A DNA stretch of 64,000 nucleotides from CAG-390 sp045644325 (GTDB taxonomy: Bacteria > Bacillota > Clostridia > Oscillospirales > CAG-272): positions 1-64,000 of the forward strand of contig JAZRGT010000063.1 in assembly GCA_045644325.1 (NCBI GenBank), written 5' to 3'. Positions 58,962 through 64,000 of the stretch are shown here, piece after piece. The notes beneath the pieces were generated by a model that did not search any database, had not been told where the DNA came from, and saw only the letters and a list, made by a program, of their open reading frames with translations. The first letter of the stretch is position 1; each line of letters begins with the position of its first letter. The position numbers and the translations under genes were made by a program.

Positions 58962-60170
58962 ATGTTCAAAGCTACTATAACCGCGATGCAGAGAGGCATC
59001 ATTATTCTCCTCACTCTCCTGCTCTGTCTGCCGCTTGCGGCGTGTACGAAGGAGCCGCCCGCGCCCGCGATACATACGACGAGCGTATTGCGCTCGGGGT
59101 CGACAAGTATGTTCGAATACGGCAATTTCGTTTATTTTTCGCGCGGAGAGATATTCAGATACAATACCGTGACAGGCGAGCTGACAAGTGCTTGTCTTGA
59201 TGCCGAATGTGACGGCAAGTGCCCGCTTCACGGCGGTATGACGCGAATAGGTATGATCGAGGACGGGAAGATGTATTTTTACTCCTTTGCCGCGTTCACG
59301 CACGAGATCAATTTAGGCTATCAGGATCTGATCTCGGGCGGAGTAACTGTTCTTGAGACGCTCAGCCAATACGAGATGACGAATGATCTGACCTTTGTAA
59401 ATAACGGATATTTCTACTATTACGCCGGTATTCTGAAGGACGGCGGCGACCCGAAGAATTATGAGGATTACGAATCCCGCCTCTGCCGTATTCCCGTGAC
59501 GGGCGGGGAACGCGAGGTGCTTGAAACTCCGAAGGGTTATCCGCTGTTCATAATTGACGGTAAGCTCATTTTGAACGGAAGCACGGTTTCTGTTTATGAC
59601 CTTGATACCAAGCTTGAAAAGGTCGTTTGGAACTATTCCGCGGACGGATTCACCAACGTGGGGGATGTTTCGTACGTCGGCGGAAGGCTTTATATGATTG
59701 CCAAAGTTCCCGCGGGGAACGCAGAAACTGTTTTTGACCAATATAAGAAGGTGGAATATGCGAAAAATACCTTCCTCGTTTCGGTCGATATTTCGACGGG
59801 CGAGTGGGCGAAGGTCACGGAGGAGCCCGTGGAATCCTATACTCTGACCGATGACAGAGTGTATTATTTCCCGAGCGAGGTGCGCCATCTCTACGTTCCC
59901 GAGAACTATGAAAAGCGGCTTGAAGATATCTGCGTTTCATTCATCGGCGCAACGCTTCATTCGAGAAAGCTTGACGGAAGCGACCCGAGGAACGAATACA
60001 CTAACGAAAACTTCTATACCTGCTACGATTATACAGTTATCGACGGCAAACTTTACGGTATCGTCAGCTTTTTTGACGAAGCCAAGAAGAAAAGTTCAGA
60101 TTCGGGCTTTGCTGCCATTGACCTTATAAACGGCACGGTCATCGGCACTTATGACGTGAGAAGAAAATGA
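58962..60170 (+). CDS. Lipoprotein with beta-propeller-like repeats
   Basis: 402 aa. Signal peptide with lipobox LAAC (about residue 28), then repeated blocks of 40-50 residues such as FEYGNFVYFSRGEIFRYN, YLMI... and IIDGKLILNGSTVSVYD, the pattern of DUF5050/propeller proteins. A C-x3-C-x3-C cluster (CLDAECDGKC) is reminiscent of a metal site. Overlaps the permease gene by 4 nt. Function unknown. Confidence 0.8.
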   Translation: MFKATITAMQRGIIILLTLLLCLPLAACTKEPPAPAIHTTSVLRSGSTSMFEYGNFVYFSRGEIFRYNTVTGELTSACLDAECDGKCPLHGGMTRIGMIEDGKMYFYSFAAFTHEINLGYQDLISGGVTVLETLSQYEMTNDLTFVNNGYFYYYAGILKDGGDPKNYEDYESRLCRIPVTGGEREVLETPKGYPLFIIDGKLILNGSTVSVYDLDTKLEKVVWNYSADGFTNVGDVSYVGGRLYMIAKVPAGNAETVFDQYKKVEYAKNTFLVSVDISTGEWAKVTEEPVESYTLTDDRVYYFPSEVRHLYVPENYEKRLEDICVSFIGATLHSRKLDGSDPRNEYTNENFYTCYDYTVIDGKLYGIVSFFDEAKKKSSDSGFAAIDLINGTVIGTYDVRRK

Positions 60171-62464
60171 GACTTTACCTATGCGAGCTGTATAAGCTTG
60201 TATCCGTGCGATCGATCGCGGTGCTGTTGGTAATACTTTTGGCGGCTAATTTTGCCCTGACTTGTATTACCGCGCGCCCTCCCGCAGTTGAGATCGCGGC
60301 AAGGAAAGTATATTCGCTTTATCTCGACGAACCCGAGTCTTTGATAGAATACAAGGAACAGCTTGAAGCGGATTTCTTCCTGCATCTGCGCGATGATGAA
60401 TTTGAGGTGCCGTCCACGTATATTGACGGTGCGGACGATATGTCGGTGATCAACAAGGTTACAGAACGCGCAGAATATATTGCGAGTTACCGTGAAGAGA
60501 CAGAAAAGCTTGCCGCAAACGCAGAAAAACGCGCTCGGGAGCTCGGTTATTTCGGGTATTCCGAGGAGAGCTACTACGTCCGCGAACAGCTTGAACTTGC
60601 GCGTGTCTACGGCGATCTCGCATCCGTCCTTGACGGAGAGAGCGGATACGCCTACGGCTATGATGCATATTTTGAAAACTCGCACGTTTGCCTTTTCGTG
60701 ACGATATGGTTGATGCTTGCTGTTTCCTTTATCTTCCGTAACGATGGCGTTTGCGGCTTCGGAAGCATTATGCGGACGGTGAGGCGCGGTCGGCTTGAAT
60801 CTGCCTTGGCAAAGCTCGCGGTGACGGTTACCGTTTCGGTTGTAGCCACGTTTCTGTTTCTCGCAACGACGCTTCTTGCCGTCGGTATATCGGGGGGCGG
60901 ATTTTCATCCGCAGCAGCGCCGATTCAGCTTTTGCCTGATTACGCAAAAGTTCCCCTGAATGTGTCGATTCTCGGTTATCTTGTTATTCAAACGGTATTC
61001 AGACTTCTCGCTGCGGCTGTTTTTGCACTTTTTGCCGCGCTTATCGCATCGCTCGGCTTCAATTACGTTTTCTGCTTCGGCTTCGGTGCGGTCTTCGCCG
61101 CCGCAAATTACTTCCTTTTTGCGCGCAGATACGTTGGTACTGTGCCGCCGATCAAGTACCTCAATATCGTATCCGCGGCAGAAGGCGTTGAGCTATTTTC
61201 TTTTCACAGAGCTATTGATCTTTTCGGGGGAAACATAACCTATCCCGTTGCGTTCGCAGTAATTTCTGCGGTGAGCTTAATTTTGCTTGCATTGATTTGT
61301 ACTTTTTTCTACTGTAAGAATTTAAGAGTACCGAAGGCGGTATTTGTTAAAAGATCCGTGCGTGCATCGGGCAAAAAGAAAGTGAAGGTCGAGCTGCGTG
61401 AATTCCCGTTGCTTCCGCTATGGGTTTACGAGCTGAGAAAAAACAGATTTATTCCGCTTTCCCTGATTGCGCTTACGTTGCTTTTTGTGAATTGCGGATT
61501 CGTTCGGGCATCCGTCGGAGACGGCAAGATCTACGGCGAGGCGATCTACTACGGCTATATTTCGGATATCAAGGAGCTGTCTTCCGAGCAAAGGAGAGCG
61601 TATCTCGCCGAGGAGCGTGCATCACTTGAAGCAGTATTTGAAGAATATGCATCTATCACCGAAGCCTTTGAGGCGGGGGAGATCGAATATGAGGAATACA
61701 GCACATTTTTGCAGGAATATTACTCCGCCCGCGACCGCGAGAGAGTGCTTGGCGACGTGGAGAAATACTCCGATTACGTTGACCGCAAGGGCTGTGAGAT
61801 CATTTACGGTACGGGCTACGAACGGTTCTTTTCGCTTGGAACCGATTGGTTCCTTTTCGCGGCGTTGGTCTTCCTTCCGATAGGAATTTTCACGCTCGAA
61901 TACCGTTCGGGTAACTGCGCGCAAATTATCAAAACGGCTAAAAAGGGAAGAAGAGAGACCTTTTTCTCAAAGCTTTTGCCATACTGTGCCCTCGGCGCGC
62001 TTTTGGGCGGGATTTTTCGCGGTGCGGGAATGATCGTTACGGCAATGAGCTACGAGCTGTCGGATTTTCACGTTTCGCTGTGCGCGATCCGTAATTTTGA
62101 ATCGGTTCCCGTCGGCATTACCGTAGGCGAATATCTGATCGCGGATATTATTTGTTCAAGCCTTGCGGGGATGATGACGGCGGGTGCGGTGTGTCTGATC
62201 TCGTGCCTTCTGAAAAAGACCTTGCATTGTCTCGGTGCTGTGGGAATTCTCCTTGCCCTGCCCGCGCTTTTGAGCGACAGCGGATTCGCGCTCGTTAATT
62301 TGAACTCCCCCGACTTTGTCTTCAATGCTTTGTGTAAGCGCGGCGCGTCGGCTTTTCCGATGCTTCTGGTATTTCATATTGTTTTGCTGTCAATCATTAC
62401 GTTGTTCTCGCACTCGGTTTATGCGGGCAACAAAATTCCCGGAAAGGAGAAGCGTTATGGATAA
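60167..62464 (+). CDS. Duplicated ABC-2-like permease, 765 aa
   Basis: Two similar halves. Each begins with a membrane helix, then a long polar Glu/Tyr-rich outside loop (about 38-165; about 445-560), then a bundle of five to six helices, as in two ABC-2 subunits fused head to tail. Second-half start: PLLPLWVYELRKNRFIPL. No ATPase gene is present in the window, which is unusual; it may follow beyond 64 kb. ATG overlap with the lipoprotein gene. Confidence 0.8.
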   Translation: MRLYLCELYKLVSVRSIAVLLVILLAANFALTCITARPPAVEIAARKVYSLYLDEPESLIEYKEQLEADFFLHLRDDEFEVPSTYIDGADDMSVINKVTERAEYIASYREETEKLAANAEKRARELGYFGYSEESYYVREQLELARVYGDLASVLDGESGYAYGYDAYFENSHVCLFVTIWLMLAVSFIFRNDGVCGFGSIMRTVRRGRLESALAKLAVTVTVSVVATFLFLATTLLAVGISGGGFSSAAAPIQLLPDYAKVPLNVSILGYLVIQTVFRLLAAAVFALFAALIASLGFNYVFCFGFGAVFAAANYFLFARRYVGTVPPIKYLNIVSAAEGVELFSFHRAIDLFGGNITYPVAFAVISAVSLILLALICTFFYCKNLRVPKAVFVKRSVRASGKKKVKVELREFPLLPLWVYELRKNRFIPLSLIALTLLFVNCGFVRASVGDGKIYGEAIYYGYISDIKELSSEQRRAYLAEERASLEAVFEEYASITEAFEAGEIEYEEYSTFLQEYYSARDRERVLGDVEKYSDYVDRKGCEIIYGTGYERFFSLGTDWFLFAALVFLPIGIFTLEYRSGNCAQIIKTAKKGRRETFFSKLLPYCALGALLGGIFRGAGMIVTAMSYELSDFHVSLCAIRNFESVPVGITVGEYLIADIICSSLAGMMTAGAVCLISCLLKKTLHCLGAVGILLALPALLSDSGFALVNLNSPDFVFNALCKRGASAFPMLLVFHIVLLSIITLFSHSVYAGNKIPGKEKRYG

Positions 62465-62663
62465 CAAATCAAACGTACTTCGGCTCATCGGAAATATTCT
62501 CGATTCCGAGATCTCATCAGGCGTGACACCGGATATGGAATTTATACGCAAATGCGTTACGACGATCGAGGAGCATTTCCCTCAGCTGTCTAAGGATGAG
62601 CTCGAAGCTATCCTCAAAGAAATTCTTGAAGATAAACGAGGAGATGGGTGCAGCCATGACTAA
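62457..62663 (+). CDS. Small helical protein, 68 aa
   Basis: MDNKSNVLRLIGNILDSEI begins a soluble, acidic helical protein with no known domain. Overlaps the permease stop by 8 nt and the next start by 8 nt. GGAAAGGAGAAGCG ribosome site. Its place between permease and receptor-like protein suggests a regulator or adaptor; unproven. Confidence 0.7.
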   Translation: MDNKSNVLRLIGNILDSEISSGVTPDMEFIRKCVTTIEEHFPQLSKDELEAILKEILEDKRGDGCSHD

Positions 62664-63759
62664 AAAGGAAAGAAAAAGACTGCTTATCGGCACGCTTGTT
62701 ATGGCTGTTGTCTTCTTTTCCGTCGCCATGATCGGCTGGACTCAGAACGAGTTTGTGATAAACTACTTTTACGGCTTTGACGGAAAATATGAGACCGTCA
62801 TCGTCAAAAAGGGATATCAGAAAAAGCCGCTCGAACCCGGGCGGTACGGGCACGTTTTTGACGGTTGGTACTATCTCGATAAGCAGGGCAACGAGGTGCT
62901 GTTCGATTTCGAATCCGAGCGCGTGACGAGGAATCTTGATCTGACCGCGCATTGGAAACCGTTTGAGACCGAGTTTATCTTCAACCCGACGGGCGGTGAC
63001 TGCGACGTCGAATCAATGCTCATTCCTTACGGAAGCGAGTTCGTTCTCCCGACGCCCGAGAAAAAGGGGTGGTATTTCGTCGGTTGGGGAGAGGATACGG
63101 GCTGGCTGTTCCCTCAGGAAGAGGTCTGGGAGCATCCGCTTGTTGCCGTTCGACTGAAAGCGTGCTGGAGCAAATTCAGACCTGGAACAGTTTACGTTCT
63201 CGGCGAATACGAGCAGACTGCTATCTACGATAACGAAGTGTTCGTAGGATGGCAGAGAGAGCCGATTGAGTGGATACCCGTTGACAAAATCGACGGAAAA
63301 TATCTGCTCGTTGCCAAAGACAGTCTGGATTACCGTCGCTTTGATTCAGGATATAAATCCGTTCCGTGGGCAGATTGCGATCTCCGCGAATGGCTCAACG
63401 GGGAGTTCTACAACACCGCTTTTACTGATGAAGAAAAAGCGGTAATATGCGATTTTACCGATACCGAACTCGGCACTACGGATAAGGTCTTTCTTCTTTC
63501 GCTTGAAGAATCGAAAATGATCTTCGGACTTGAGAGCTACGTGAGCGGCACCGATTATGCAAGAACAAAGGGCCTTGAAGATCCAAGAAATTGTAATGGA
63601 ACAACAACATGGTTTGGAGAGCAATATATATTTTATCCGTGGTATACCCGAACCTTATGGGATGGGCTTGTTTATACTGCGCACGGCGGAGGTGGGATTA
63701 GTCGCTCGGGAATCCGCCCTGCCATCTTGATAGACCCTTCCAAGCTTAAAGCAAGGTGA
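62656..63759 (+). CDS. TM-Flg_new-DUF6273 membrane protein (paralogue 2)
   Basis: 367 aa. Same plan as the gene at 57869: TM, YVINYFYGFDGKYE-like stretch, Flg_new repeat (DGWYYLDKQGNEVLF), second repeat (KKGWYFVGWGEDTG) and DUF6273 (LREWLNGEFYNTAFTDEEK). The N-terminal 100 residues are nearly unchanged; the rest diverges, with a longer loop. ATG 62656 overlaps the previous gene by 8 nt. Confidence 0.86.
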   Translation: MTKKERKRLLIGTLVMAVVFFSVAMIGWTQNEFVINYFYGFDGKYETVIVKKGYQKKPLEPGRYGHVFDGWYYLDKQGNEVLFDFESERVTRNLDLTAHWKPFETEFIFNPTGGDCDVESMLIPYGSEFVLPTPEKKGWYFVGWGEDTGWLFPQEEVWEHPLVAVRLKACWSKFRPGTVYVLGEYEQTAIYDNEVFVGWQREPIEWIPVDKIDGKYLLVAKDSLDYRRFDSGYKSVPWADCDLREWLNGEFYNTAFTDEEKAVICDFTDTELGTTDKVFLLSLEESKMIFGLESYVSGTDYARTKGLEDPRNCNGTTTWFGEQYIFYPWYTRTLWDGLVYTAHGGGGISRSGIRPAILIDPSKLKAR

Positions 63760-63763
63760 TATT

Positions 63764-64000
63764 ATGACAAAAAAGGAAAGAATCAGACTGTTGATCGGCG
63801 TTGGCGTTATGGCTGTGATCTTCATTGCAGTCGCGTCGATCGGGTGGACGCAAGACGAGTTTTTGATCACGTACTATTACGGCTTTGACGGCAAATATGA
63901 AACTCAAACCGTCAAAAAAGGATATCAAAAAAAGCCGCTCGAACCCGGACGGTACGGTCACGTTTTCGACGGATGGTATTATTTCGATAGGGAGGGTAAC
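63764..64000 (+). CDS. TM-Flg_new-DUF6273 membrane protein (paralogue 3), cut by window end
   Basis: 79 residues visible: MTKKERIRLLIGVGVMAV, membrane helix, then the same Flg_new segment (DGWYYFDREGN). AAGGTGATATT precedes ATG 63764, 4 nt after the stop of paralogue 2. Third tandem copy. Confidence 0.82.
   Translation, partial: MTKKERIRLLIGVGVMAVIFIAVASIGWTQDEFLITYYYGFDGKYETQTVKKGYQKKPLEPGRYGHVFDGWYYFDREGN

Overview
The window looks like chromosomal DNA of a spore-forming Clostridia bacterium (Bacillota), probably an uncultured gut member of the Oscillospirales/Christensenellales type. The reasons are a spoIVB sporulation peptidase, a T-box riboswitch, strong AGGAGG ribosome sites with frequent TTG/GTG starts, consensus TTGACA-N17-TATAAT promoters, ECF sigma/anti-sigma and LmrCD-type ABC pairs, and a GC content near 50%. 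Species cannot be named from sequence alone. No phage, insertion sequence, CRISPR array or rRNA was seen.

Layout. 1-135: two tRNAs (Glu, cut by the window edge, and Met). 370-2671: a divergent two-gene rnfCD unit closed by its own terminator. 2.7-7.7 kb: response regulator, ABC-2 transporter (one ATPase, two permeases), histidine kinase and a membrane-anchored protein, a bacitracin/lantibiotic-type sensing and export operon. 8.1-11.2 kb: an ABC-F ATPase, then a promoter with a LexA-like box ahead of a sigma-region-4-like protein. 11.3-11.9 kb: phd-doc toxin-antitoxin. 12-19.2 kb: a leftward cluster headed by a MoxR ATPase with DUF58 and large membrane partners and several small membrane proteins between them. 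19.4-24.7 kb: ferritin-like protein, DUF4375 protein, membrane-anchored BspA-type LRR protein, and an ArsR-SdpI pair. 24.8-28.9 kb (leftward) and 48.2-55.2 kb (rightward): two paralogous MarR-ABC-ABC multidrug exporter cassettes; the second continues into a possible nuclease-fold protein, a lipoprotein and cysK. 29.3-33.7 kb: HAD phosphatase, an unknown protein, and a zinc-ribbon membrane protein/ECF sigma/giant anti-sigma operon. 34.4-36.6 kb: T-box-controlled phenylacetate-CoA ligase with an ACT-domain protein. 36.6-42.5 kb: a DUF4838 lipoprotein and small kinase diverging from an HpaI aldolase, BNR protein, PHP and metallophosphoesterase operon. 42.9-45.4 kb: two divergent XRE regulators with helical C-termini. 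45.5-47.7 kb: an M14-type peptidase and SpoIVB. 55.4-57.7 kb: TetR-controlled acyl-CoA ligase. 57.9-64 kb: an unusual operon with three paralogous TM/Flg_new/DUF6273 proteins, a propeller lipoprotein, a duplicated ABC-2-like permease and a tiny helical protein; it runs off the window.

Most of the genes sense or remodel the envelope: two-component system, ECF/anti-sigma, three exporters, SdpI, MoxR/DUF58 and many surface lipoproteins. The most distinctive signals are (1) a tandem exported domain shared by the ECF anti-sigma factor and a lipoprotein 20 kb away, (2) the 57.9-64 kb operon, and (3) intergenic DNA rich in foldback elements and hairpin arrays, including arrays in which the linker stays constant while each stem changes sequence and still pairs.
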